Shown here one piece after another: positions 33,005-43,596 of a stretch of DNA of 64,000 bases. The position numbers were made by a program, and so were the translations under genes. The notes beneath the pieces are model-generated. The model did no database searches and was not told the origin of the DNA. It saw nothing but the letters and a program-made list of their open reading frames with translations. Each line of letters begins with the position of its first letter. Position 1 is the first letter of the stretch. Location: the NCBI GenBank assembly GCA_022559845.1, contig CM040124.1:71261491-71325490 (forward strand). Reading direction: 5' to 3'. This stretch comes from Amorphophallus konjac. Lineage: Eukaryota > Streptophyta > Magnoliopsida > Alismatales > Araceae.

Positions 33005-33165
33005 ATCAGAGCTCTCAGAGCATCAACGGGGTCGTCTGCCATTGGTGGAGAAGTCGAGGGACCCAGAGTGGGCTCAGACACCAATTTAGTACGCCTCTTT
33101 CTCGGAACCTTGCTGGGATCCTCTAGGAAAGCCCCGGAAGAATTGCTCTGGGCGAGATTCTCCAT
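33005..33165 (-). pseudogene. Ty3/gypsy gag fragment C, N-terminus
   Basis: Minus-strand frame from ATG at 33165, starting MENLAQSNSSGAFLEDPSK and running to PPMADDPVDALRAL, where element B is inserted; the reading phase continues on the other side at 25276. The start follows an LTR-like promoter without a visible primer binding site. With the other two segments it makes about 265 codons of gag, placed where the CACTA gene should have its upstream exons. Confidence 0.7.
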
Positions 33166-33455
33166 GTTGGAACTAAGAAACTACTGCAAAACACTGGTTA
33201 GGAGAAAACTACAGAATAACGAGAGGGCTGGAATTTGGGAAGATTTTTCTCTGCCTTCCCCTCCATGATTCCACTTATTTATATAGCTACATTACAGAGT
33301 AGGAGAAGCTCTGCCACAACTTGACAGGTCATCTCGAAGCATAACAACTTCGATCCTGGTCTCTGTTAGCTAGGTTTGTTATCTAACTACTAACAGAATT
33401 AACTAATCACATTATACTGCAGCTAACTATCCAGACCAGCTTATGACTCGTTACA
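33166..33455 (-). promoter_or_regulatory. LTR-like promoter region of gag fragment C
   Basis: The minus strand begins TGTAACGAGTCATAAGC, contains CTATATAAATA (33276-33285) about 115 bp upstream of the gag ATG, and ends at that ATG. The TG start and TATA box suggest the remains of a short LTR. No second copy was found, and the usual primer site between LTR and gag is lacking. Confidence 0.5.
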
Positions 33456-34129
33456 GTGTCTGTGAGGGGGAGGGGGGCCACGGACAGGGGAAGAGAGGGT
33501 GGTGGGGGGGTGGGGGAGGGCGGCCAGAGGGAGTGAGGGAGCGGGACAGGGGAGAGGGAGTGGGATTGAGTGAGGGAGGGGAACATGATCAGGAGAGGGG
33601 GAGGGAGATAGGGAGAGGGAGAGTGGCGAGAGGGAGCGGAGGCGAGAGATAGGGAGAGTGGCGAGAGGGAGAGGAGGAGGGAGATAGGGAGAGGGAGAGA
33701 GAGAGAGCACTTACCGATGATGACGACGGCGATGATGGGAGGAGGCTGGCGGTGACGACGAGGATGGGAGGAGGATGGCGGCGACGACGACGATGATGAT
33801 CGTGAGAGGGAGGGAGGCTGGCGGCAACAGCGAGGACGGCAGGGCCTCCTGTGACGGAGAGGATGGCGGCTCTGACGACGATGACGGCAAGCAGAGGAGA
33901 AAGAGAGAGGGACAGGGAGAGTGGGGGCCTCCGGCAACGGCGAGGACGGCAGCACTGGCGGCGACGACGGCGAGCAGAGGAGAAAGAGAGAGTGAGAGAG
34001 AGAGTGGGGGGTGAAATGGGGGCGGGTGGAAGGGGTGGGAGGAAGGGTTCGATCGTGGGGAGAAAGAGAGAGTGAGAGGGAGAGTGGGGGGGTGAAATGT
34101 GGGCGGGTGGAAGTGAAATTTTGCGATGG
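33456..34129. repeat. Polypurine (GAGGGAGA) low-complexity tract of CACTA-2
   Basis: The plus strand is almost pure A and G over long runs, with GACGACGGCGATGATG-like triplet patches at 33720-33970. A block with AGAAAGAGAGAGTGAGAG followed by GTGGGGGG occurs twice (about 33980 and 34060), a period of about 75 bp. The proline/serine-rich frame on the minus strand (33407-34294) is a by-product of composition. Confidence 0.65.
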
Positions 34130-34361
34130 AAATTTCAGACGGATTATTTTCCGTCTGAATATGCGTCTCAATTTTGCGACGATAATACGGACAAAATATA
34201 TTCTGTCAATAATTAGGGATGGAATATTTCCATTTGAATATCCGTCATAAATTGAGACGTATATCCAGCCGAGTATAGTATGTCTGAAACACAAGTGGAA
34301 TTTGCGATAGATATTAATCCGTCACAAATTCCCGTTGCTAAAACCGCTTTTTCTTGTAGTG
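34130..34361 (-). repeat. CACTA-2 right subterminal repeats and terminal inverted repeat
   Basis: GACGG and CCGTC motifs as at the left end, followed by the 25-bp inverted repeat ending CTTGTAGTG. Confidence 0.85.
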
Positions 34362-34364
34362 ATG

Positions 34365-36006
34365 GAGTCTGTCCCAATTAAGCGGCCTCCCAATTAATGG
34401 AGAGTCTTATGAAGAGGTGTGCTGGCCCGATTGGCTGAAGGACCAGACCAATGGAGAAGGACAATATTTGACCAGATATGCTTACCGGTATCTAATGAAG
34501 GTCTACAGGACCTTATGTTTGTCGCATCGTGACACTTCTGAAGCCACTTCCTCTCACACTCACTCTCGAAGAGAGAAGAAACAAGTGAGGATGGGCGTAT
34601 GGCTGCAATATTTCCTCAGGGGTGACCAGATGTACAAAGACTTTCCTTCCGTTGCATCGGCTCCGAGCAAGTTAAGGAAGCGGGCTCGCCGGAAAGCCCA
34701 TCTCTCGTCCTCATTGCGGAAGGGGCAGTAGGGCTGCTCGAATCCAGCTGGAGTAGACCCCATTACGCACTGTGCCACGTACCTAACATATTGGATGTGC
34801 GAATTTGCTCTTCCCCAAGGTGATGAAAGTGTAATTCACGCCGAGGCTATATATCCGGTGTGTCTTATGGCGTGGGGAGTAAAGTTGTCCCTCTACCCGG
34901 CACCTTTGTGCCTCATTTACAAGATGTTAGGAGACCTTCATCATTCATGTCTCCCGAGAAATTTGTGGACCATGGGTCCTCTGTATTTCTTTAACGCCTG
35001 GGTGTGCATTTTATTTCCTGAGTTCACTCCCCGAACATTGCAAGCATCCAGCTTATTCTCGAGAATGTTGGAGTTTGCCAGCGTGGAGCCGAATCAGCCC
35101 ACGGACCAGCTATTCTCCATCAGGGGACAACTGACGAAGGTCCACATGAGCGCCCCGGGTGCTTTACACTTTTGGAGCTTAGCTACGCACTCCAGTCCGC
35201 TGGTGAATTGGCTGCGAGAATGTAGATTTGGAGCAGTCGAGGACTATACCCACCCTATTTCTGGTGTGATCTGCACACGACCTTCTTTAGAGCTAGAACT
35301 GGTGGATTGGGTTTTATCTATCAGGCCCAGTGCTTTGGATTTCCGAAAGGGAGGGACCACTTATCTCGAGCCCTATTATCCCTTTCATTTTGGCAGGAAT
35401 TTTGGCTACGACCAACACATTCCTCCATCCTCGGCACAATTCCCGGTGGAGAATCGAGTACGGTCGGGGTCAGCAGTAGTGGAGGAAGCTCGCACTTGGT
35501 GGAACTATTTCCATCGCAGGGAAACTACTACATTCAAGGTGCCCACCCCTACGCATTTTTCTCGCGTGACGCCGGAATATATCATGTGGTGGAATTCACG
35601 AACGAGCTTCTTTCGGACCTCTTGGAATGATTGTTGGGACACAGCAGAGCATAAATTCTTGAATGCCCAGTCATCTCCGGTGCTTGAGATCGATCCGGCG
35701 CACCTAAGGAGGTTGAAATTCAAGAAGGACATAGAAGTGCAAGCGTATCTGGAGGCCTGGAAGGCTGCCAAGGGCAGCTAGCCAAGGCCTCAGCTCGAGT
35801 TGCCGCCCATTAATAAGGATGAGTTTTTGAAGACTTTAGCGGGCTTGTGCCGGATTGGGAGTGAGAGGATTGCAGTTCAGCAGTTCCCTTTGCCTGTAGG
35901 AGAGCCTATCTCCTCTCCCATCCCATGGCGTCCAGAAGTGGGTAGACATTGTCCCTATAGGGCTTTTATTACAAAGGGTGACAGGTGGCCGACATTCTAT
36001 AGTTAA
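34365..36006 (+). pseudogene. PMD gene, central part (plant mobile domain)
   Basis: Continues the frame of 9805-10673 without phase change. It opens with SLSQLSGLPINGESYEEVCW, the GLP-x-x-G signature of plant mobile domain proteins, then continues through the conserved region (YRYLMKVYRTLCL, IHAEAIYPVCLMAWGVKLSL, WVCILFPEF). TAG codons interrupt at 34729-34731 and 35779-35781 and TAA at 36004-36006; no frameshift is needed to follow the homology. It is antisense to the integrase at 54.95 kb. PMD proteins are known from host silencing factors and from several plant transposon groups; the presence within a tandem-repeat-rich Tat-like 3' region favours an element-borne copy. Confidence 0.78.
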
Positions 36007-36477
36007 ACCTCATGGTTGTTTGTATTGCTGTGGCTGCACAGTCTCTCAATAAGTGATAAGCCGAGGTAATTTTAAGTTGGACACTATTCATTACTTTCAA
36101 GTACGCCGATGGGTGGGGTATGGACCACCTTGGCTTGTACTATTGTTTGTCGGCGCGTGGCCATGAAGACCTTGCCTTGCTATCAGAACAGTGTGTGGCA
36201 ATTGGGGATGTCCGTTGGCTAGTCCGCAAAGCAACATCCCGCAACAAGGAGCCTTCATTGTTCTATTGGCTGTTGTCACCTTCATATTCAGGACCATCAG
36301 GTACACATCCTTTGACTTATTCATTCATCTATGTCTATTTCCCTTTGAGGCATATCACCTTTGCATTTGCAATCATCTTGCAACTGTGCTACTTATGCAG
36401 ATCATTCTGACTCCAGAGAACTAGGGAATATCAGAAGTTAATCTCGAAAGCCCAAAAATCGAGCTACTTCAAGGCCC
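36007..36477 (+). other. Probable intron or spacer in the PMD gene
   Basis: Short frames with hydrophobic residues only, no recognisable domain. T-rich and interrupted in all phases; most likely intron sequence between the PMD part and the Ser/Glu-rich part. Confidence 0.35.
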
Positions 36478-38719
36478 CGACCGCTGCACTAACGACCACC
36501 TCTCTGCCGGCTAGTGGCTCGAGGAAATGAGAAAGGCCTCACCTCAAAGAGGCTGTGACTCAAGCTAAGAAGGCTCGAACATAGGCTATAAAGTAGAAGG
36601 AGACCGCAGCAGCAGAACCTGCGGTGCCGCTTCCGAGGATACTGACGTTTGAGGAGTTTGAGGCTGCGGGGCCACAAGAACGTCTCGCTATAGGTATGGC
36701 GCTTTCGTTTTGCCATCTTGTTCTAGCCCTGGGTTAACCTTCACTTCTCCATCTTAGTTTCTACGCCCGAATGTACTCCGGCCACGGAGGAGGTCGCAGT
36801 CACTGGCGGAGCCGAAGAGGGGGGAGGTGTTACAGCGATTGCCCTCCCAGCGGAAGAAGATTTGCCTTCGCTGACCCCTAGCCACGAGGGTCAAGGTACT
36901 TCATCATTATTCTTTCAGATCCCTGATGGATTATCTATCTCCACCGGTCTATTCTGTCGAGCTGGTGTTGGCCCTTCCATTCTTGTTTGGGACCCTCCCT
37001 CTAGCACTCCTGCTCAGGGAGCGTTGCCGAGCCGACACTCCTCGGAGCGGTTGGCTGCTCTTACAGCGAAGAGAAGTTCGTCAGAAGTGGCCCCGGACAG
37101 CTCAGCACGTTTACAGAGGTCAGTTACAGAGGCGACAGGCTCATCAGAGAGTTCATCTTCCGAGGAACAAGTATATTACGAGACCTCTAGTGACGAGGAG
37201 CCCTTGGAGGTGGAGTCGGGAGGAGCCACTCCCTCAGCCTCTTACGGGAGTGATCTCCCAACTTTCAGCCCAGCACACCTCATGCCAGGCTTTCTTAATG
37301 CCCCGAGTCTTTCTTTGGAGGAAGGTGAGGTTACTTCAGGCTTGACACACCCGTCAATGGAGGCCCCTAAAGTGGCCGAGCTAGGCCTTGTACCAGTTGA
37401 GGTAAGCCCCATATTTCATCTGGTTTCTTTATTACTGCCTGCGTCCTGTAATGTGGACTTTGACATGTACTTTCTTTCTTTAGCTTGTTCACTCTATGAA
37501 GGATCCCATTGTCCCCATGAGGTCAGCTCTATCGTCGGTGAGTGTAGCAACATCGCTTCCTGCTCTTCAGCTGGAGTTCTTTACGTTCTCCCCTGGTGAA
37601 GTTGCAATGCATGTGTGGAGGCCTCTTGTGTTGCGGCTTCCGAGCAGGTACCTCAATACAGCGAACCTTGATGAGCCTGTAGGAATTCCTGGGCTTGATC
37701 ATATCGTGGAGCAACTACAACCTCAGCCTCTAGCCATCGAACAAGGGCCAACTGGCGAGGTAGCTGGTGCAGAGCCAAAGCAGGCAGAGCTTCAAGAGAA
37801 AGTAGCTGACGGGAAAACTATTTTGGCAGTCACTGCCAGTGCATAGCTTGAAGAGACTGCTCAGGTCGAAGAGCGTGAGGACCCCTCTCCTGCAAGCATA
37901 GAGTGAACTCCTAGTCCCATGCTTGAAATTTCCATCTCTGTACCCGAAGCTAGGGATGAGCCTACAACCATTATTCCTACCCCGTATGCGTCTGTCGAGG
38001 AGGGTGGAGAGGAAATGGTAATAGCTTCAGGCCCATCAATGACACTGCCATCTTTCTCATTAGGGCCTTCTGATGCAATTTGGGCCGAAGTTGATAGCAT
38101 GGTGGAGTTTCATCTCCCTGAAGTAGCACCCCCGGGCCTACAATCCTCGGATGAGATGGTGTGGCATTATCTTGACGAGCTGCGGAAAAATGTGCTGACC
38201 GGCCCAAGTTTAACTTATATGCAGCTGCGGGCAATAGAAGAGCGCATCTCTGCCGTACTCCAAGGCTTTTGGTGTCCCTTAGAGGAGTGGACGCAACGTG
38301 TGGCCTTGCTACTGAAGTATGTAAATCGAAGGGAATACCTTGACCACATGTTAGCGGACCAGATGACGGCTTTAAAGCTTCAACGGGTTGAATGTCAGGC
38401 TGCCCTCCAGTCATCCGAAGAAGTTGAGCAGTGAAAAAGGGAGAATGCCAAGGGTGCTACTTGCCACATTGATTCCTTGCAGAAACGGGCGACATAGTTT
38501 CGAGCTAAACTTGTCAGTATTGAGGACGAGCTGAAGAGTTCTGAGTAGTTTTGAGTGCAGAGCATAAACGAAGCCACACTGGCGGAGGGGCAAGCTGCTT
38601 CCTTCCGAGAGGAGTTGACGAGACTGCAAGCTGAGGAGTCTCACTTTCAGGAGCTAGTCCGCTACCTATCTTTGGGGATCTTGGAGTTCGATGCCATTTT
38701 TCACCGTCCGACTCAGTAG
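36478..38719 (+). pseudogene. PMD gene, 3' part (Ser/Glu-rich and coiled coil)
   Basis: The first stretch encodes an Ala/Lys-rich segment with LPRILTFEEFEAAG; 36862-37599 is a Ser/Glu-rich region (SSESSSSEEQVYYETSSDEE); 37919-38434 begins an acidic region and then a helical part (LTYMQLRAIEERISAVLQGF, LKLQRVECQAALQSSEEVEQ) that continues with stops to FREELTRLQAEESHFQELV, a coiled coil. Possible intron borders occur near 36690-36755, 36895-36920 and 37400-37480. This order (PMD, Ser-rich linker, coiled coil) is common among transposon-borne PMD genes. Several in-frame TAG and TGA codons show decay. Confidence 0.6.
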
Positions 38720-39109
38720 TTGATTAGTTCTTCTGTTCCTTTGTTTCCCTTTTCCCTTTTATTTTGCGTACTTCATGTATACATGGGGATGCCCCGCGAT
38801 ACCATGTATTCTTCTTTTTATGCGATGAAGTTTCTTCAATTTCTGCCTTGCATATTTGCTGACGAGTCACAACTCTTCCTTCTTCTTCTTTGCAACTTTA
38901 GATGGAGGTGTGTTGCTAATCCATCAAGCCCGGGGCATATTAGTTGCTAGGGCAGGAGAGTGCTCACGCCTTCAGGGAAGGTATGAGGGGTTCACTCCAC
39001 TGCGGTGCAAACTCTCCCGAGGACAAGATTTTATTAGCATGAGTAGGAAATGTTTATCGGCCGAACGCCAAAGGATAAAGGGAGTTTATTTGCTAGCAAG
39101 GCCGAGGGG
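38720..39109. other. Spacer between PMD gene and minisatellite
   Basis: T-rich, no coding signal. Acts as 3' flank of the PMD gene. Confidence 0.35.
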
Positions 39110-39470
39110 CTGAGTCAATAGTTTGTCCATAGATCTCGCCGATGGTGACGAGACTTGCAAATGACATACTCGCCAGCGTGTTTCAATGCCGAGGCAAGAA
39201 AAAGGGGTTTGTTTCTTAATGGGGATGAAGGGTTTGAGTCAATGTTTTGTTCATCGATCTCGCCGATGATGACGAGGATCGAAGGTAGCATATTCATCGG
39301 TGTGGGTTAAACACTGAAGCAAAGAAAGGTTTATTTATCGACGGGGATGAAGGGTCCGAGTTGATGGTTTGTTCGTTGATCTCAACGATGATGATGATGA
39401 TCGAAGGTAGCATATTTATCGGCGTGGATTAAACGCTGAAGCAAAGAAAGGTTTGTATAAGCATATGCGT
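39110..39470. repeat. Degenerate copies of the 122-bp minisatellite
   Basis: About three diverged copies sharing GATCTCGCCGATGATGACGA and GAAGCAAAGAAAGGTTT with the main array. They lie outside the 232-bp direct repeats and are clearly older. Confidence 0.7.
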
Positions 39471-39590
39471 AAGGCTCATGCCGGTGGGACATATAAGAAT
39501 ATTCTTATGCGGGAATCCCTACGAGGGAGCTGGGAATTCGACCGTGGGAGATGTTTCTCATCTGAAAGGTAGTGTATTGTTATCTTTTAG

Positions 39591-39822
39591 TTACCACATT
39601 ACCAGTACAGGTGCCCTTCTGGGTTTTCTCCGGTCGCCATCCCCCTCTTGCTTTTGCCCACTTGCCCTTTCAGGTGTTCACGTGGCGAGGTACCCAATTT
39701 TGCCTACAGCGCCCTTTCAGGTTTTTGCCATAGCCGGGTTGCAGCCATTTTTGCCCTTGCCCAGAATATCTGGACAAGTCTGGCGGGACACTTCTATTTT
39801 AAGTCCCATTTGTTTTGATGAG
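39591..39822. repeat. 232-bp direct repeat, left copy
   Basis: Runs from TTACCACATTAC to TTTTGATGAG and matches 42718-42948 throughout, with scattered differences. The two copies bracket the 122-bp array. Confidence 0.8.
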
Positions 39823-39879
39823 TAGACATATTTGCCATTCCCTAACGAGGTATCTGGAGATGGTTTGGTTTGATTACTG

Positions 39880-42640
39880 TCGTTGGACTGGCGCCGAAGC
39901 AAAGATGGGTTTAATCATCAACAAGGACGGAAGGTCTGGGTCAACGGTATATTCGTCGATCTCGCCGATGATGACGAAGACCGATGTTGGTTTAATCATC
40001 GACACGGGTTAAATCCCAAAGCAATGGTGGGTTTAATCATCAACGAGGATGAAAGGTCTAGGTCAATAGTATATTCACCGATCTCGCCGATGATGATGGA
40101 GACTGATGTTGGTTTAATCATCGGCATTGTCTAAATGCCGAAGCAAAGGTAGATTTAATCATCAACGAGGATGGAAGGTCTGGGTCAACGGTATATTCAC
40201 CGATCTCATTGATGATAACGAAGACCGATGTTGGTTTAATCATCGGCATTGGCTAAATGCCGAAGCAAAGGTAGGTTTAATCGTCAGCAAGGATGAAAGG
40301 TCCGGGTCAATGGTATATTCACCGATCTCGTCGATGATGACGAAGACCGATGTTGGTTTGTTCATCGGCATTGGCTAAATGCCAAAGCAAAGGTAGGTTT
40401 AATTGTCAACGAGGATGAAAGGTCTGGGTCAATGGTATATTCATCGATCTCGCTGATGATGATGAAGACTGATGTTGGTTTGTTCATCGACATTGGCTAA
40501 ATGTCGAAGCAAAGTTAGGTTTAATCGTCAATGAGGACGGAAGGTCTGGGTCAACTGTATATTTACCGATCTCACCGATGATGATAAAGACCGATGTTGG
40601 TTTGTTCATCAGCATTGGCTAAATGCCGAAGCAAAGGTAGGTTTAATCGTCAACGAGGACGGGAGGTCCGGGTCAACGGTATATTCGCTGATCTCACCGA
40701 TGATGACGAAGACCGATGTTGGTTTGTTCATCAGCATTGGCTAAATGCCGAAGCAATGGTGGGTTTAATCGTCAATGAGGATGGAAGGTCCGGGTCAATG
40801 GTATATTCACCGATCTCGCCGATGATGATGAAGATCGATGTTGGTTTAATCATCGGCATTGACTAAATGCCAAAGCAAAGGTAGGTTTAATCGTCAACGA
40901 GGATGGAAGGTATGGGTCAACAGTATATTCATCGATCTCATCGATGATAACGAAGACCGATGTTGGTTTGTTCATCGGTATTGGCTAAATGCCGAAGCAA
41001 AGGTAGGTTTAATCGTCAACGAGGACGGAAGGTCTGGGTCAATGGTATATTTACCGATCTCACCAATGATGACGAAGATCGATGTTGGTTTGTTCATCGG
41101 CATTGGCTAAATGCTGAAGCAAAGGTAGGTATAATCGTCAACGAGGATGAAAGGTCTGGGTCAATGGTATATTCATCGATCTCGCTGATGATGACGAAGA
41201 CCGATGCTGGTTTGTTCATCGACATTGGCTAAATGTCGAAGCAAAGGTAGGTTTAATCGTTAACGAGGACGGAAGGTCTGGGTCAACGGTATATTTGCCG
41301 ATCTCGCCGATGATGATGAAGACCGATGTTGGTTTGTTCATCAGCATTGGCTAAATGCTGAATCAAAGGTCGGTTTAATCGTCAACGAGTATGGAAGGTC
41401 CGGGTCAATGGTATATTCGCCGATCTCGCCGATGATGACAAAGACCGATGTTGGTTTGTTCATCAGCATTGGCTAAATGCCGAAGCAATGGTGGGTTTAA
41501 TCATCAATGAGGACGAAAGGTCCGGGTCAATGGTATATTCGCTGATCTCGCTAATGATGACGAAGACCGATGTTGGTTTAATCATCGCCATTGGCTAAAT
41601 GCCAAAGCAAAGGTAGGCTTAATCGTCAACGAGGACGGAAGGTCTGGGTCAACGGTATATTCACCGATCTTGTCGATGATAACGAAGACCGATGTTGGTT
41701 TGTTCATCAGCATTGGCTAAATGCCGGAGCAAAGGTAGGTTTAATCGTCAATGAGGACGGAAGGTCCGGGTCAGCGGTATATTCACCGATCTCACCGATG
41801 ATGATGAAGACCGATGTTGGTTTGTTCATTGGCATTGGCTAACTGCCGAAGCAAAGGTAGGTTTAATAGTCAACGAGGACAAAAGGTCTGGGTCAACGGT
41901 ATATTCGTAGATCTCGCTGATGATGACGAAGATCGATGTTGGTTTGTTCATCGACATTAGCTAAATGTCGAAGCAAAGGTAGGTTTAATCGTCAATGATG
42001 ATGGAAGGTCCGGGTCAATGGTATATTTACCGATCTCATCGATGATGACAAAGATCGATGTTGGTTTGTTCATCAGCATTGGCTAAATGCCGAAGCAAAG
42101 GTAGGTTTAATCATCAACGAGGGCGGAAGGTCAGGGTCCATGGTATATTCGTCGATCTCGCCGATGATGACGAAGACCGATGTTGGTTTGTTCATCAGCA
42201 TTGGCTAAATGCCGAAGCAATGGTGGGTTTAATCGTCAATGAGGACGAAAGTTTTAGGTCAATGGTATATTCACCGATCTCGTCGATGATGACGAAGACC
42301 GATGTTGGTTTAATCATCGACATTGGCTAAATGCCAAAGCAATGGTAGGTTTAATCATCAACGAGGACAGAAGGTCTGGGTCAATGGTATATTCACCGAT
42401 CTTATCAATGATAACGAAGACCCATGTTGGTTTGTTCACCAGCATTGGCTAAATGCCGAAGCAAAGGTAGGTTTAATTGTCAATGAGGACGGAAGGTCCA
42501 GGTTAACGGTATATTCACCAATCTCATCGATGATTACGAAGACCGATGTTGGTTTGTTCATCAGCATTGGCTAAATGCCGAAGCAAAGGTAGGTTTAATC
42601 ATCAACGAGGACGAAAGGTCCAGGTCAACCATACAAGAAA
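39880..42640. repeat. 122-bp minisatellite, about 22 copies, 6-mer higher-order structure
   Basis: Each unit contains GATGTTGGTTTGTTCATC, GCCGAAGCAAAGGTAGGTTT and GGAAGGTCTGGGTCAA. GATGTTGG at 39983, 40105, 40227 and 40349 gives exactly 122 bp. A marked variant with GATGATAACG (or AATGATAACG) instead of GATGATGACG falls at 40211, 40943, 41675 and 42407, a period of 732 bp, which is six units. Frames of 83 or 90 codons are produced by the repeat and shift phase each unit, so it is not coding. Confidence 0.92.
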
Positions 42641-42717
42641 TGCAGATTTTCGGTGGGACCTATGATAAGTGTCCGATTTGGAATTTCATAAGGATGAATG
42701 TGAAAAGGAAATTCTGA

Positions 42718-42948
42718 TTACCACATTACTGACCCAAGCGCCCTTCAGGGTTTTCGTCGGAGCCAGCCCCCTCTTTGTTTTGCCCACAAGCTCTTCTGAG
42801 TTTTCCCGTGGCGGGGTACCCAAGTTTGCCTACAGTGCCCATTCGGGTTTTCGCCACAGCCGGGTTATAGCCATTTTTTCCCTTGCCCAGGATATTTGAG
42901 CAAGTCCGGCGGGGCACCTTTATTTTATGTCCCATTTTTTTTGATGAG
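42718..42948. repeat. 232-bp direct repeat, right copy
   Basis: Second copy of the block at 39591-39822. Shared stretches include CCCTTGCCCAG and TTTTGCCCAC. Confidence 0.8.
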
Positions 42949-43009
42949 TCTGGAAGCTAAGATTGTGATGACGGGTCGACGTATGATGCTAGATCCTGAC
43001 TGGTTCATT

Positions 43010-43596
43010 TGTTTGCACGGTGATAATGTGTGGATATCGGCTAGGGCACGAAGCCTTGCGCCGAGCGAGGTACATTCGTTGGTAAGAAGATAATGCCAAC
43101 GCAAGGAAAAGAGTTTATGCGTCGATTCGAACGTAAGGTCCGTAACGGCGATAATGTGTAGACATTGGCTAGGGCACGAAGCCTTGCATTGGACAAGGTA
43201 TATTCGTTGGTAAGAAGATAATGCCAACGCAAGGAAAAGACTTTATGCGCCGATTCGAACGTAAGGTATGTAACGGCAATAATGTGTAGGCGTCAGCTAG
43301 GGCACGAAGCCTTGCGCCGGACAAGGTGTATTCACGGGTGCGATGATAAGGCCAATGCAAAGGAAGTGGTCTATGCACCGACGTGGGCGTAAGGCTCAGT
43401 GCGTGGTAGTTATGTAAATGTCGGCTTAGGGCATGAAGCCTTTCGCCAAAGGATGTATATTCGTAGGCGTGGGGATAACGCCAGCGTGAAAGAAATGGTT
43501 TGTGCACCGATGCGGTCGTACGGTTCAGCACGGTGGTGGGTATGCAAATGTCGGCTAGGGCCCGAAGCCTTTTGCCGATGGATGTATATTCACCGG
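43010..43596. repeat. 128-bp minisatellite, left part (about 5 copies)
   Basis: GGCTAGGGCACGAAGCCTT recurs with starts of the CTAGGG core at 43041, 43169, 43297, 43425 and 43555. The array breaks at the LTR of element J and resumes at 54445. Confidence 0.88.

Larger units (their letters stand above)
25272..33009. repeat. 5-bp target site duplication ATCAG around element B
   Basis: ATCAG at 25272-25276 and 33005-33009 directly flank the outer LTR ends, which proves a single complete insertion between them. Confidence 0.92.
10674..34361 (-). mobile_element. CACTA-2: complete 23.7-kb CACTA element with nested retrotransposons
   Basis: Both ends carry CACTACAAGAAAAAGCGG and the identity continues through TTTTAGC, a perfect 25-bp terminal inverted repeat (10674-10698 and 34337-34361). 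The flanking duplication is ATG. Subterminal GACGG repeats occur at both ends. The inner gene lies on the minus strand. A Transposase_24-like exon and the acidic last exon are present, but no Transposase_21 (TNP2-type) catalytic domain was seen, so the element was probably non-autonomous. Removing the nested elements A and B (about 15.4 kb) leaves about 8.3 kb, of which 4.8 kb is satellite. Confidence 0.9.
10671..34364. repeat. 3-bp target site duplication ATG around CACTA-2
   Basis: ATG at 10671-10673 precedes CACTACAAG and ATG at 34362-34364 follows CTTGTAGTG. Three-base duplications are diagnostic for CACTA transposons. The same ATG plus the continuous reading phase of the interrupted gene confirms both boundaries. 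Confidence 0.9.

Noticed and set aside
33001..33165. First thought to be the N-terminal exon of the CACTA gene
   Set aside because: Its reading phase continues into the gag segment at 25276 once element B is set aside, and the sequence is typical gypsy Gag.
33407..34294. 295-codon Pro/Ser/Leu-rich minus-strand frame
   Set aside because: It arises from the polypurine tract and runs into CACTA subterminal repeats. Not a credible protein.
39883..42574. Repeated 83- and 90-codon frames; possible CRISPR-like array
   Set aside because: The frames follow the 122-bp unit, which is not a multiple of three. There are no distinct spacers and the unit is long, so it is a minisatellite.
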